Below, one piece after another: positions 1 to 12,369 of a stretch of 64,000 bases of DNA. Each line of letters starts with the position of its first letter. Within the stretch, counting starts at the first letter, position 1. The notes beneath the pieces were generated by a model. The model did not search any database. It was not told the origin of the DNA and saw only the letters and a program-made list of their open reading frames with translations. Position numbers and translations under genes: made by a program. Source of the DNA: Leptidea sinapis (taxonomy: Eukaryota > Arthropoda > Insecta > Lepidoptera > Pieridae); NCBI RefSeq assembly GCF_905404315.1, contig NC_066279.1, forward strand, positions 5,158,501-5,222,500, read 5' to 3'.

Positions 1-113
1 CTGACCTGTATAAATATCACTGGACAGGCTGTTCCATATGTTCGTCAGCAATTTTTTTGTGCCTATTTGTAGCGCCACTCGCGAGCGTCGAGAGAACTAC
101 TTTTACGTATAAT

Positions 114-413
114 ACAAATACCTGTATAGCCGAGTGGTTAGCGATCCTACCTACTAAGCTAGAGGTCCCGGGTTCGAATCCCGGTAGGCGCAAGCATTTA
201 TATGATGAATATGGATGTTTGTTTCACAGTCATGGATGGTTATATGTATTTATGTATGTTAATATATTGTATGCTTATATGTATTTATCTATGTTTAAGT
301 AAGTATTAAGTATTAAATATATCGTTGTCTTGCAACCCATAAGACAGGCTATATATGCCTAATTTGGGGCAAGATAATTTGTGTAAGAAGTGTGTCAATA
401 TTATTATTATTAC
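114..413 (+). repeat. tRNA-derived SINE
   Basis: The head at about 121-193 resembles a tRNA. It has an A-box-like GCCGAGTGGTTAGCG, a T-arm GGGTTCGAATCCC (B box) with a paired stem, and acceptor-like ends that no longer pair well, so it is not a functional tRNA gene. The body follows (about 194-320), then a LINE-like 3' segment (CTTGCAACCCATAAGACAGG, then GGGGCAAGATAATTTGTGTA) and an (ATT)n tail ending near 413. tRNA head, body, LINE-like 3' end and simple tail are the standard SINE layout, and I recall this sequence as a widespread lepidopteran SINE. The open frame across 57-302 is a by-product of the repeat. Only this one copy is seen here. Confidence 0.82.
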
Positions 414-1259
414 AAATGGCTGCGAAAACTGAAGTATTTTTGCATTTTGAATTAATTTCGTTCGTTTTCCGTGTTTTTTATACCTCAAGAATCAACGTTA
501 TAAAGTACACATTTTTTTTTTGTAAATAGTTTCCCACCATCTATCGATGTTTGCTAAGGTTGTCACTACATCACTAGTTTTAGTACCGCAGACTCTCGCT
601 ACATGGCCAACAGCGCCAAAATGGCGAATATCAAACAGGCACAAAAGCACTTTGACAGCCGCTAGTCCAGTGGTATATAGTAGAGGTCAGTGAATTAAAT
701 GTCATTGACTGAATGATTTGTATCGCGAACATAAAGGTTTTTTTTATGTCAAAAAATATGGATTCTGGATAAGTAGTCGCTAACTTATCACATACTTATA
801 CCTTTTCCAAAACACACTGTAATGTCCTATAACAATATACTTAAAATAGCAGAATTGGACATATTTTGGAACTCGGCATCGATTTTCAAGCGCAAAATTA
901 AAAATCATTTAATTAAATAATATCATTCGTTTTATCGTATTTAATATTAGTTGCTGTATTTTAAATTTAGTTTTTTTTTTGTTTAGAGTTATAAGTTTTT
1001 TATATTTTTGTGTAGGTAACTAATTTATAAAGTAATTTAGATAGTAAGTAAACGAGGAAATTGTCATATGTTAATAATGTTTTTTAAGTACTTGTAATTT
1101 AGTTAAGTAATTAATTGCATGTCGAGTTAGCCCGTAAATGGGGTATACGATGTTAAATAATATAAGTAATTAATGTGTAAATATACCATAACGTAATACA
1201 TTGTTTATATTCCTATTAAATTAAATAAATAAATAAAAATGAATAATAAAAACAAAACA
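414..1259. other. unassigned AT-rich stretch
   Basis: No coding frame, RNA gene or recognised repeat is seen. The stretch is AT-rich with poly(A/T) runs. A slightly GC-richer patch at 555-680 has no recognisable identity. Confidence 0.4.
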
Positions 1260-1261
1260 CT

Positions 1262-1400
1262 GCATCTTATGGTATAAGCATGAATCCGATCGGTTTAGTT
1301 GTTTTCGCAGTATAACTGAAGGAATAAACCGGCTCTTCATTTATTAGTATATATATATATATATATATTAGAGCTTAACTTTAACCTATCAATACTATAT
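1262..1400 (-). repeat. old interspersed repeat fragment with (TA)n end
   Basis: The core GTTTTCGCAGTATAAC, followed by TTCATTTATTAGTATATAT, matches the fragment at 3770-3876 and, on the other strand, the segment after the foldback at 53745-53820. A (TA)n run occupies about 1348-1369. This is an interspersed family, Helitron or LINE 3' end; the copy is too short to classify. Confidence 0.5.
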
Positions 1401-3769
1401 ACAGTCGTGAATTTTTTTAATGAATTTGCCACCTGACGCCAATTTTACGATTTTTTTAATGTTTGTCTGTCTGTATATCCTTTTATATCTTAAGAAGGGG
1501 TTGAACTAGCTTGATAAAAATTGGTGTGAGTAAAATCATGTGAATGCTTAATGGATAGGGGTTATAGTTGATGAAATAAAAGTTCAAAATTTCGTGTATA
1601 TTGCTTAGTCTACATTCACCTCAGAAGATGTAGCGGTGTTTTCATACCTAGAATAATTTATCTAATTCCTATAAATATCCCATTTAATTTTAAGTTTGCA
1701 CGCTATGTTATGTATATTTTAAGTAGTAATCATAGAAAAACAACGGTTAAACACTATCTATTGCAAGCGTAGTTATGAGTAGGTAATCTTTAAAAAGAAA
1801 TACAGCCAATACCTTTTCAAATGTACACGTATATAATAAAAAACAAAATTAAATTTATAATGTATTCAATACAAAATAATAAAAAAACAAAACATAACCA
1901 ATTACATTGTTTTCATATTAGAACTTCAACATAGAACTGTTATTACCAACACTCTGCAGACAAAATGGCGGCGGTGGCTGAAATATAAGAAGCTTCGCAC
2001 AAAACCTCATCGTTGCATTTTTTTCAATAGAATATCATTAGAAAATGTTCTCTCAGCTAGCAAGTAAATTCTGTATATACTGCAAGTAAGTAAACTCAAT
2101 GCTGCTGTAAAGTGTTTGAATCCCTGTTCATTAAGTTTTATAAAGTCGTTAATTCCGACGACCGTACGGGATGGAAGTTGGATAGTTTAATATAAGTGCA
2201 GTCTTGGCGAATGTTCGTATCTAAGAAGCGGCGGCGGTCGTATCAAATTTCCCGTTAACGACGCTCCGTATAGTTGAAACAATTGTGCAGTTGAAAAGGG
2301 AGTTATGGGTGCAGTGAGGGAAATGGACATGAGAGTGCATTGAGATAAAGCGTATTGGGTGGCAGCCAGTTTCTGAAGTGCCTAGGCCAAACGTCAGCAC
2401 GACTGCTCAGCTAACTGGTAATAATCTCAACGTCTTATTTCTCACTAGATATTATTAGTTGGTGTCGGATCTAAAGTAATAAAACAGTTGCGACTTGAAA
2501 TCTTTTTCGAGTAATCATGCATTCATTTTTGAAATGTTAACTTCTTTAGCTGCGTTGGGAACTTTTTGGTAGGAGTAAATCTTATAGGTTCACGTCGCCA
2601 ATATGCTCATGACTGAGGCACGCGATAAAGTAATAATTTAAAATATAAATATATATAGTTAGACACTTTTTGGATTAATGAAAAATTTGGGAGTTCGCAT
2701 CACCGAAATGCTTATAGCAGTATATCTGTAGCTATACAGCTGACTTATTGTGAAACATTAGTGATGTGTGTATCTTAGTAGTGAAATTGAATGGATTTAG
2801 TGAAAAGTTCAATATGTATATATTGTGCATTATTGAAATAGTATTTTTGTTTAAATTATTGAAATTCATAATTTAATTGTTTTTAAACATTACGAAATTT
2901 CAAATTTTAATACTAAAAGCTCTAAGTTTGCAATTCGGCAGTCTCTACAACTGCCAATTTTTTTATCTGATTTTGTTGCCTATGGTTGGGATATTAGTCC
3001 CAACCCATTAAGTGTACCTCTCTGAGTCCTAACGTATATACAGAATATAATGTCTGCAGTTTACATCTATTGTCACGAGAAGAATTCTGCCTCTATCTCG
3101 AGGGACGTTATAATATTGAAAATAATTTGTTATTTTCAATAAAGCATTAGTTTGTCTGATTCTTCGCTTGCCTTGAGATGAACGAAGTAGGTACGGGTTT
3201 TGCTGTCATTTCCAAAATATAGTACGCTCGAAGCGCTCAAAGTGAAAATAAATTTGGTTATAACTCAAATAGTATAATATACTTAACTTAGACCTTTGTA
3301 GAGTGCATAATAATACAGTAAGTAATATTGCTAGAAACCATTATTTATGATTTATTACGCTGAGCGACGTAAGTACTTTAAATAATATCCAGTGCATTCG
3401 GTATAATCAACTTAGCGTACGTCGAATAATCCCCGGCATATATTTGAATTTCATTACATTTATTTCATAAAACTTCTTCAGAGCGGACACATTTTAATGA
3501 TATGCTTTAAAGATACGTCAGGCGTAAGTAAACTACTTAGAATAGGGACTACACATTCATTTAATATGACTAAATGGGCTAAAGACTGCTTTGTAGACGT
3601 AATCCTCTTTGCAGTCATTCCAAACACGAAACACATTTCAAATATTTAATGGATACAATAATTTATAGATGTTAGTACGAATATTATAGGTTTCTTTACT
3701 TGCAATACAACTTGTGTTAATTATTTGGGCATTGTGAAGAAAATAAATTCTGGCTGTGTCCGTAGATAC
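1400..3769. other. unassigned stretch
   Basis: No credible open frame or recognised transposon is seen. A GC-richer island at about 2150-2420 contains GCGGCGGCGG and a donor-like CTAACTGGTAATAA, which would fit an untranslated host exon, but no reading frame or splice partner supports it. The rest is AT-rich with no internal duplication. Confidence 0.35.
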
Positions 3770-3876
3770 CAAATACGACCGGTTCATCTTAAAGTATAAA
3801 TATTATTTCGATCGGTTCAGTAGTTTTCGCAGTATAACCGATAGAAACAACATCTCTCCATTTATTGGTATAGATA
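3770..3876 (-). repeat. old interspersed repeat fragment (same family as 1262-1400)
   Basis: It shares TTCAGTAGTTTTCGCAGTAT and CTCTCCATTTATTGGTATAG with the copy at 1262-1400, in the same orientation. Family identity is unknown. The terminal ATTGGTATAGAT resembles a reversed Helitron-type 5' end, but no CTAG end is visible. Confidence 0.5.
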
Positions 3877-4914
3877 TAACTTAGATAGGTAAGAAACGAC
3901 AGAATTTAACTTCTGTGAATGATCTAAGACTAAGTTGTGTCAGCTTGTTGTTGAACAAGCGCTACCATCGTCATCAACTGCTATAAGTTATCCCAATTAA
4001 TCATTTCATTTATTTAACTAACTCATAACTATGTTTGTAATGTTATTTTATATAAATATCACTGATTAGAAATAACTATAATAGCATATAATATTCAGAT
4101 CGTTAGTTAACTTGATTCGTGTAAGTTAGTTGGCACTACAGCATTGCCAACTAACAGTTGGTACCATCATCACGGTCGACGGTCGTGCCCTATATAAGCC
4201 AGAGCGCTAAGTGCGCGTCTATCTCCCCAAGAGAAGGTCGCCTTCGATGAAGGCTTAGAGGGCACCTGCCCAAAGCCAACCTCAGGTGGTGATTAGTGGA
4301 TAGGCACCTAGGTTTTACGTGAGTCCCACATAACCAACGCAGACTTAGGCTGCGTTGGTATGCATGAGCATTCACCACCTCCGTCCCATCGTTATACCGG
4401 AGGGTAGTTATTTCTCTTTGTTTGGGCGCAACCAAAAAAGATCGAGTATACATTAATTATACAGATATAACAGTTTTATTATGCGCGTTTAAATTATCAA
4501 CCCCTTCTACAGTTGTAACCGTAAGTTGTCTGTAGTCGTAAATATGGAATGTCTCGCGATGTGTAACGAGTACACACACACAAATGACACTTACCAACAA
4601 CAATAGAAGTAATTTTAATATAAAATACTGTACTGGAAAGAGCACCTCGTAATTAACAATCTTGTGTTTAGACTTGATTATGTCAATACGAGAAGACACT
4701 GAGACTGCTTTACTTTATCAAACTAGGTAAATATAAACTAAATTTGAACATGCGGGTCCCGGCACACTAACTAGCCTCTGTTTGTTTGGGAGAGAATTGA
4801 TAAACGGACTCTTCACATGGACCGGGACCATAATCATAATACATTATGATATAATATAATATAAATGAATATTTGTTATTTTTGTCGTGAATTAAATTAA
4901 TAAATATATCTTAC
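3877..4914. other. unassigned, including a GC-rich island at 4165-4450
   Basis: The island at 4165-4450 is clearly richer in GC than its surroundings. It contains a short inverted pair: CCAACGCAG near 4335 and CTGCGTTGG near 4351. Composition suggests a transposon or host exon relic, but no protein motif is seen in any frame. The open frame at 4190-4453 on the minus strand covers it and has no recognisable domain. The remainder is AT-rich with an (AC)n tract near 4573. Confidence 0.35.
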
Positions 4915-5260
4915 ATCTTTCAACGAGCAATACTTGTATAGTATATATAATCTGAATCTCGGAAACGGCACCAACGATTTTAATAAAATTTTGTATTTCG
5001 GGGGCGATAAATCGATCTAGCTAGGTTTCAATTTAAAAAAAAATGTAGTTTTATTCGTGTTTTAATGAGAAACAGCTACAATAACGTTAGAATACATAGG
5101 TAAATTTCGCCACTATTTTTGTATATATTGTTATAGTCCGATCCGAAAAGGAGAAGACCCCAGTTCGAATCCAGATGTCCTATTTGTTTTTTTTATTCAA
5201 GTTTTGTAAATTCTTAAAAATACGAACGAGGCTCGGTCGTCCGGATATTTAGTAGGTACT
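4915..5260 (+). repeat. interspersed repeat, possibly Helitron-related
   Basis: It starts TCTTTCAACGAGCAATACTT, runs through GGTAAATTTCGCCACT, and ends with a hairpin-like CGAACGAGGCTCGGTCGTCC. The same elements occur in reverse at 19885-20150, where the terminal hairpin arms are CCGAGC and GCTCGG. A 3' hairpin close to the end suits a Helitron, but the expected CTRR terminus is not clear, so the class is left open. Internal AGTTCGAATCC (5172-5182) resembles a B box and is probably coincidental. Confidence 0.55.
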
Positions 5261-5483
5261 TAAACAAAAACTAATAGGGGTCTGTATAAATTACTTATTT
5301 TTTTATAATTAAAATTATCAAAAATAACTTTTTAATATGTCTTGTCATAAAATAATATAAAGAATTCGAATATTAATAATAACCAGACGACCATATAACT
5401 TATATGGAACAACCTCTAGAAATAATGTTTTAGGATTCCGTTTCCGATGTAGATGACAAAGAGTGTATTAATTATACTAGCAT

Positions 5484-5845
5484 TTATCACGAGGAGTGTT
5501 CCGAAGAGCTGTTTAACCTGATTCCTGCCGCCGAATTCCACCTTCGCACAACACGCCACAAGTTAGGATATCATCCTCACCATCTGGATGTGTGGCGGTC
5601 CTCCGCAGTGCGGTTTTCAAGGGGCTTTCTTCCACGTACTACAAAGCTGTGGAATGAGCTTTCTTGTGCGGTGTTTCCGGGACGATACGACATGGGTACC
5701 TTCAAAAACAGCGAGTACACCTTCCTTAAAGGCCGGCAACGCTCTTGTGATTCCTCTGGTGTTGCAAGAGAATATGGGCGGCGGTGATCACTTAACACCA
5801 GGTGACCCGTACGCTCGTTTGCCCTCCTATTCCATAAAAAAAAAA
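5484..5845 (+). pseudogene. non-LTR retrotransposon ORF2 C-terminal fragment (Jockey/CR1-like)
   Basis: The fragment encodes the end of a LINE reverse transcriptase protein. Readable blocks are ECSEELFNLIP, RTTRHKLGYHPHHLDVWRS, FLPRTTKLWNEL, YDMGTF and FLKGRQRS, with one frame open from about 5484 to the stop near 5786. A short 3' tail GGTGATCACTTAACACCAGG follows, ending in A-rich sequence at 5838-5847. No catalytic RT domain is present, so this is a 5'-truncated, dead insertion. Relatives lie at 37748-38058, 38820-39013, 41070-41600, 44880-45150, and reversed at 47100-47165, 48200-48295 and 57205-57485. The clade name is from memory; Jockey or CR1 are both possible. Confidence 0.8.
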
Positions 5846-6431
5846 GGCATTGGACTATAACTAATAATATAACTATATTGGACATAAGTGTGGATAGATA
5901 AGATCTTGTCGTTAAACGGTGAAAGCAATATATCCGTAACTAGAGATATGTTACTGAAAACGGCCGTAAGTATATACTCGAGAACATTATGAATAGGTAC
6001 ATGTACTTATCTATGTACTGTGAAGACGAAAAGTTTACCTCAATTACCTGAAACAAAAATTATTACATTAATGGATTTTTACAAAAAAAGAAAATTTTTT
6101 CCAATGGTGAGTTTATGATAAAAAAAATAACTGCTGCGATTTTTCGCATTACGACTATTCCGTATTGGTTCACCAGTAAAAGGCCGGAATACTCAATCTA
6201 AGCACCCAATAGTATTCATAGTCTTGCACATATTATACAATAATTAAACGAATGCAAAATGTTCATAATACCTATATCTAATGATGAAAAAAAAACATAT
6301 TTACAGTATGTATGAAATGATCAATGCAATCAAAATCTGTATTATAAAAGGTTAGTAAAAATAATTAAAAAAGCGATACTGAGCAGAACACATTTTTAGT
6401 TTAGAACTGTGTTATGTTTATAGTTTTACTC
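5846..6431. other. unassigned AT-rich stretch
   Basis: No open frame of note and no repeat shared with the rest of the window. Confidence 0.4.
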
Positions 6432-7105
6432 TTAGATCATTATTATACGCCTAGACTCTAGATAAACTATGACAGCTGTGAAAACGTCGAAAAAAATTTA
6501 GTATCGAGTTAGGGACTACGTGCACTTATTCAGCTCCATTCGCGTTTCGCTGAACGATTTTGGTTACACTTATACAGCTCGGCTTCTATCAGCCGCGTAC
6601 GGCGTCGTAAGAATCAGAATAATAACTTTAAGGGACTACGCGCACTTATTCAACTCTATTCAGCTTTTGTCGATACAAAACAACAATTTTGTATGGAGAC
6701 GTGTACGCGTCGATTCAGCTTTCCGCGTCCATTTTGAGTCGCGAACCATCGCGACGAACAGCGCTGTACGCGGCGGAACAGCGCCGAACGCTCTCTATAG
6801 CATTCGCATAATAAAAACACATTTATCCTAATTTAATGCTGGTTTGCCGCGAAAGCAGAATGGACGCGGAAAGCTGAATCGACGCGTACACGTCTCCATA
6901 CAAAATTGTTGTTTTCTATGGACAAAAGCTGAAAAGAGCTGAATAAGTGCGCGTAGTCCCTTAACCTCTACTTTGAGCAATCACGCATGCTAACACAAAA
7001 TGTCACACAAATCGCGAATGTAAGACGTAGCTTGTCACACTAAAGTATTAAAACTGGGCTGTTTTCATTGGTTGTCTAACAGCAAGAGGGTCTTTATGAT
7101 GACTA
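6432..7105 (+). mobile_element. MITE A copy 1, split by another MITE
   Basis: The left part (6432-6508) begins TTAGATCATTATTATACG and includes GACAGCTGTGAAAACGTCG. The right part (6964-7105) has ACCTCTACTTTGAGCAA, AAGACGTAGCTTGTCAC and GTTGTCTAACAGCAA. Both halves match the uninterrupted copies at 13267-13489 and 19358-19574, with the break filled by the element at 6512-6960. The family is about 215 bp, has TACGTCTAGA at both ends in inverted orientation, and has no coding capacity. The right end of this copy has decayed. Confidence 0.8.
6512..6960. mobile_element. PIF/Harbinger-like MITE with TTA target duplication
   Basis: The ends are perfect or near-perfect inverted repeats beginning GGGACTACG(T/C)GCACTTATTC. 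TTA flanks both sides (6509-6511 and 6961-6963). A 3-bp TTA/TWA duplication is characteristic of PIF/Harbinger elements. A second left terminus, GGGACTACGCGCACTTATTC, lies at 6632. From 6632 to 6960 the element is a long foldback with arms of about 110 bp (6632-6743 and 6850-6960), while 6512-6631 is an extra left segment. The open frame through it is a by-product. It interrupts MITE A, whose other copies show the unfilled site. Confidence 0.85.
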
Positions 7106-8309
7106 TGAAAAGGGACATACAGTTCGCGACTGCGGCCACAAACACATTTCATAAGGATCCCCTGCAATTTTAAGCGTCTAGACCGATATCTAAATGAAGA
7201 TCTCTGCCAAGTGCTGCTACATTGTGTAAAATGCGTCGCTGAATACTTAGTGTCATTATTAATGTTGTAATGCAAAAAAAATCATCAAGTCCAACGTGTT
7301 GGCGATGTAAAATTGAGATAAATAAGCTAAAAATTTCAAATAAATACTCCATTTCGTAGCATCATAAAAAAGTATGTGTGTACTTATGTATGCACGCAAG
7401 AAGTTATAGGTACGTCCTTGGCCTAACGAAGCAAAAATCCTAAATAATATTTATTCCTCGTGCTATTCATCGTTTGTAGAAAGAACAATATTATAAAAAT
7501 CTTGCAACGATGGCTTTGACAATTAATTATTAAATAACGAATACGGCTGTACGGGCTTGAACCCTTTGCCTATCCTAATAATGGCCGAACCAAAAAAGAC
7601 ATAACGAATATCGCAAACGTCAGAAAATTTTAGGAACCAAGTTGACCCTGTTACTATTGTGTTACAGTGATGCACGCGCATCTTAAAATTTCACTCTCAT
7701 CATTTTTTCATAAAGCGCCTAAAGAAGAATAACTTCAAAAACTCTAATTGGTAGCATTATAAAAAAGTATGCTTTAAATAATATACTCTTTGTGAAAAAA
7801 TTGGCATACAACGTGCTAGGATTATTGTGTCAAGAATATTGTTTCGGTCGGTGGTTCCGTGTCACCTGTCTATCTGTCTCGCCAGCGAACACAAAGGTTT
7901 ACATTTAGCAAAGGCATATTTGAATAAAACCGAGCTATTCTGGTCCCGTTGGTTTATCTCAGTGAAAGCGCATGTAAAACTTTTGACATAATTTTTAATC
8001 CTCCAAAAAATTTAATAAGGTCAAAATTATAGTGGCCTGTTTTTTACACCCAAGGTACTGGTGGATAAAGTATCTAGGTACAATGAATGTTTAAGCTACG
8101 AGCACAAGATGGTTAGTGTGAGTACGGCGATAGCTGAAGTACCATGCATCGAGAACTAACACTAGCTTCACTTTGCTTGTCATTATTGAATGAATGTTAA
8201 AAACCCTTACGAAAAGCATAGGACCCGACTGCATATGCGCATGAGCCTACGTTAGCTTCTAAACGTACCAGTGTAATTTACACGGCCAGATGTAAAATGC
8301 ACACATCTG
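7106..8309. other. unassigned stretch
   Basis: No recognised gene or repeat. Mixed AT-rich sequence with a GC-richer patch near 8100-8260. Confidence 0.35.
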
Positions 8310-8630
8310 AATAATTTGTTATTTCTAAGTGATATCCTTCTGGAATTAAATATACAAATTAGCCAAAATTTGTATATTTTATATTATTTATATATAAAGG
8401 GATATCACTTTAAAATAACAAATTGTTTAGATTTTAAACAGCGACACTTTAAGGCAATTATTGGGGTAGAGCTGTTATAAACTGTAAAGTAGATCCTGTA
8501 GATGGAGCCACAACCTGAGAGTTGAACAAGACATGCCAAGATTTACGAGCACTCGAACAGTTGGCTCAGTTGGTAAGAGCGATCGCTCATAAATTTTGGT
8601 AGCAATTTAATTTGCATTAACAGGTCTACA
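8310..8630 (+). repeat. composite tRNA-like repeat, copy 1 (degenerate)
   Basis: It shares TATCACTTTAAAATAACAAA, TGTAGATGGAGCCACAACCT and GAGAGTTGAACAA with the copy at 26230-26590. A truncated tRNA-like stretch (GGCTCAGTTGGTAAGAGC, 8571-8588) follows. The start carries a short inverted pair: TTGTTATTTCTAAGTGATATCC near 8318 against GGATATCACTTTAAAATAAC near 8400. The tRNA part lies downstream of body sequence, not at the 5' end as in an ordinary SINE. Confidence 0.6.
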
Positions 8631-11600
8631 AGCTTTGTGCTGTATTTGACGTCCAGTTCAGTAATAATAACGTATACTTAATAAAAAAATCTACAAAATT
8701 AATTATTTTTTACGATTTGAAATATTTTCCAACCATTCGATTGCCTTAGTGCAACTAAATAGCCATAATATATAAATGCTTTATTTTGCGCAGGAGAATA
8801 GGCTTCCTCATAAATGAGCGTTTTTATCGTCTTATACGCCAGATTATTTATAAATGAATACAGAGGTAAACACGACCTCGATGCGAATGCTACAGCTGGA
8901 ACTAGTAGCAACCGTTCTAAAAGAGCGAGCGCTAGATGTCTCTCGAAACCTTAACTATAACATTATGTTTTTACTTAGTCAGTTCCTTATATATTTCAGT
9001 GATGTTCAACTGGAATAGCCCATAAATAATTATTATAAAATTACTAAGTTAACTCGAGAGGCGTTCTTCTGTTCATATAATAAAATTGTATTTATTTATT
9101 TCTCAAAAGCTCAAAATCTGAATCAATAAAAGCAAGATATGAAAAAGCAGCAGAATAATAAAAAAAAACAATTAAAGAGTAAGAGAGAGTAATTTCTGTA
9201 TGATCCATATTATCTATTAATGTGGATAATTAACTAAAAGTCAAAACTATAAGGATTAGTAGTGCATTTATTATCTGCAGAGATGCCCCTCTCGTAAAAT
9301 AAACGTTTATTTTCAACAGACCCAAAACTTCAATAAACTTACCGAATTTTTTAAATAACTTACAGAAAGACAGACGCTGTGAGTCTCACTTTGGTTTTTT
9401 ATATGTACTGAAAGTCTAATAAATTATAAATACCCACAAAAGTTTCCTTTACAAGCTTTCATATATTCTCAATTACTGTTGTGTAAATAATACACTGTTA
9501 AAATTTTAACGTTATACATTTAAATGGCAAACATTGATATAACATGAATAATTTAAAATAACTTTAGAATTTTGTATGTTTATATAAATTTCATGATTAT
9601 ATATTTTACATCGACAGATCTTGACATCCATTGACAACCACAAACATTGAAATTGGCTCCTATTTCTACAAACTAGGTATAGGTACCTACTTAAGATAAA
9701 TACAAAATTAATTAAATACTGCCTCAACTACTGCTTATGTACCATAACACACACATAACCATCACCCACATTAACACCAATTATCTGTTTTAAAACACAC
9801 TTTGAACTTTTTATTGGGCGTATTTTGTCTGGTTTATATTTCTCAACACGGAAAATAAGTTTGTATCTAAATAAGTTTTCTTTATTTAATTAAATTTTAT
9901 TTATAATATATTTATTTTTTGTATATCCTCATTACCATGTGCTTTGGGGGCCCGGTGACTTGTAGCACAGATATTCAAAGCACCGGTCTCTCACAATTAA
10001 AACAATGTTTAAATATAGATTGTAATGAATTATGTAATATATTTTGAATTTGAGTCTGTACAGAATAAAGAATATCTGCATCTCAATAGTATGGTGGCAA
10101 TTTTATCTTCATCTACCCGCAGTGATGACTCCTTTCAATGCAAGATGAATATTAATCAACTCAACATAAACGACACTGCGGCATAATTAGCAAGCACACT
10201 AACCCCAATGTTTTAAATATGAAACACTTAAAAGCGCAATAATCTATGAAGGAGAGTTCTCATGTGTCGTTAGCGAGAGACAAGTCAGCATTTTTTAAAG
10301 CGCATCCCACCGTAGGCTATAATGAATTCAAGCCCAGAGGGGCGCTCCTTGAATAATCTCATACGCCCCACTTTGCACTTTCGCAGCGATAAAACGATTA
10401 ACGATACGACCTTTGGAACGATTTTAATAAAAAAAAAAACTCTTATAGAACTCAATCAACGAAGATGGCCGTCTTTTGAACCGTGGATGCGACTTTATTA
10501 AATTGTTTTACTGAACTATCTACTCTAAGAGAATTGAATTTTATACTTAGCAACTTAGCTTTTCAATTTTAATAATCGAAGATCAACTATGGAGTACCTA
10601 ACTGAATGACATTATTCCGAATGAACCTTGTATAAGTAGTAGAAGGTAATATTAAATAACGCGTTTAAGAGGCAAAGCAATCTTAACAAACCGGTAAGAT
10701 TTTATTTAAGTAGAGCAATTGGGTTTTTTAATTAAATAAAATATATAAATTTGTTTATGTCGATGTGAAAAACTCTACATTTTTCAAAATTCATTTTAAA
10801 CAATTTACAATTAATAAAATTTTGAAAAGAATCGCTACAAGATTCGCGGTCACCATGTTTGTAACGTTATAAAAATATTTTTCTATAGTATTGTGTAATA
10901 AAAGATATTTTAGTGGTTCAAAACAAATAAGGCATTCATAATCGGCATAAGTATTTTATTGCTAACAGGATTACTTGGCATATAAGTGTATCGTTTCAAA
11001 AGGACTATACATTTAAAACGCTTAACAAATTTGAATGAATAACTTACATTTTGCGAATTAATATTGTTTTCCCGGTACTTTTTTGACACTGTACACTCTG
11101 TACATTCTTTGGGGAGACTTTTTTTGATGAAGCAAGCACAATATCATTGACATTTTCGACATAACAATAAACACAGGCTAAATATATTGACAATAGTAAA
11201 AAGACTTCAATAAGTTTAATAAATTAAATTTAGCATTGTGACGTCACACACTCGCTGGGATTGTTCGGGTACGGTCAGCAAGTACTCGATACTAGATTGA
11301 AAATTATATTTTTAAACTAATATAACTTTGTAATAAACAATAAATAAATTAAACTAGAACAAACGGCGAGTGCAAGTCAAACGATAAGAATTGCCGGAAA
11401 AAACAGGGAAAAAATTCCTCAGAAAATGCTACTTGAGCATTTTCACATTATCGGATGTTGCGGGAAGCTGCAGGCATTGTAATTAACTTCTTATGTTCTG
11501 AAATACGATGCTAAATGAAACTATTGTTCGGGTTAAATATTTCTACTATTAATTATATCCTGACCGCGTTTCGTGGTGGCTGCGAATGGTGTGTGCGTTG

Positions 11601-12230
11601 CTTTTGTATTATTTTCATTGTTACCATTACAATATGAAAAACCATATTGTTTCTGCTAAGATATTTATAATTAACTAATTTACTTTTATTTTCATCAGAA
11701 GATGTTCATGCTCAGTAGAACCGAAACTCAATAGTGCTTCCCACCAGACAACGGCAAAGAATATAACTTTATTGAAAATATTAACTTGGTAAGTGACATT
11801 ATCAAATACATATGAATAGTTAGCACTGCATCTCTCGACGTCTGGTATTGTTGTTGTTTCCCGTTTTATTTTTTAATAATGCTCCAGTGATAGCTACGAA
11901 ATATTATATCACAGTATATGTTTTTTTTTTATTATTATTATTAATATGTTTATATTTTAAGAAATGTATAATGAATACGACGTGTTATTAAGAGTGTTAT
12001 GAAATTTATATGGCTACTGTTCGAAAAGTATTTAAAGCTACCTCTTGAGGATAATTTATTTTTATTTATTTATTGTTTCACAAAAAGTACTTATTCTAAT
12101 AAAAAAAAAAATGAACAAAGTACCTATGTACAAAAAAGTGTTTGCATCTGGAGCCGATCAAGGAGTTACCTGTATTTCGAGAAACAGACCCAAGTTCTAC
12201 AAGTTTTTTTTTATTTATTTATAACACTAA
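8631..12230. other. unassigned AT-rich stretch
   Basis: About 3.6 kb with no credible open frame. A GC-richer portion at about 10250-10420 and one around a TGTGACGTCACA palindrome at 11238-11249 (CRE-like) are the only compositional landmarks. The palindrome alone does not justify a promoter call. A self-complementary GGTGCTTTGAATA-like pair lies near 9945-9990. Confidence 0.35.
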
Positions 12231-12368
12231 CCCCCTTATTCATAATAGTCTGCTAACTGAAAGCATTGCTTATTCTGACTCTGTCTTCTTCTATTGACCT
12301 AAGTCAGAGTAAGAAAAAACACTCCTAAGCGGCTATTCAAAGTTTGCGGACCATTATGAATAAGGGGG
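12231..12368. mobile_element. short TIR MITE, copy 1
   Basis: It begins CCCCCTTATTCATAATAGTC and ends GGACCATTATGAATAAGGGG as near-perfect inverted termini about 30 bp long, 138 bp overall. Copy 2 at 15350-15481 has the same termini with the internal part in the opposite orientation. There is no coding capacity. TA or TAA flanks are suggestive of the target duplication but not decisive. Confidence 0.82.
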
Positions 12369-12369
12369 T

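Noticed and set aside
121..193. Functional tRNA gene
   Set aside because: The T-arm is good, but the acceptor stem does not pair and the sequence is followed by a SINE body and tail.
57..302. Open frame across the tRNA-derived SINE
   Set aside because: It runs through the SINE head and body; the frame is a by-product of repeat sequence.
1348..1369. (TA)n tract as a regulatory or replication feature
   Set aside because: A simple microsatellite at a repeat edge; many such tracts occur.
6520..6831. 103-codon open frame
   Set aside because: Lies wholly inside the TTA-flanked MITE; the foldback structure accounts for the sequence.
11238..11249. TGTGACGTCACA as a cAMP-response promoter element
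   Set aside because: An isolated palindrome with no gene, TATA context or transcript evidence.
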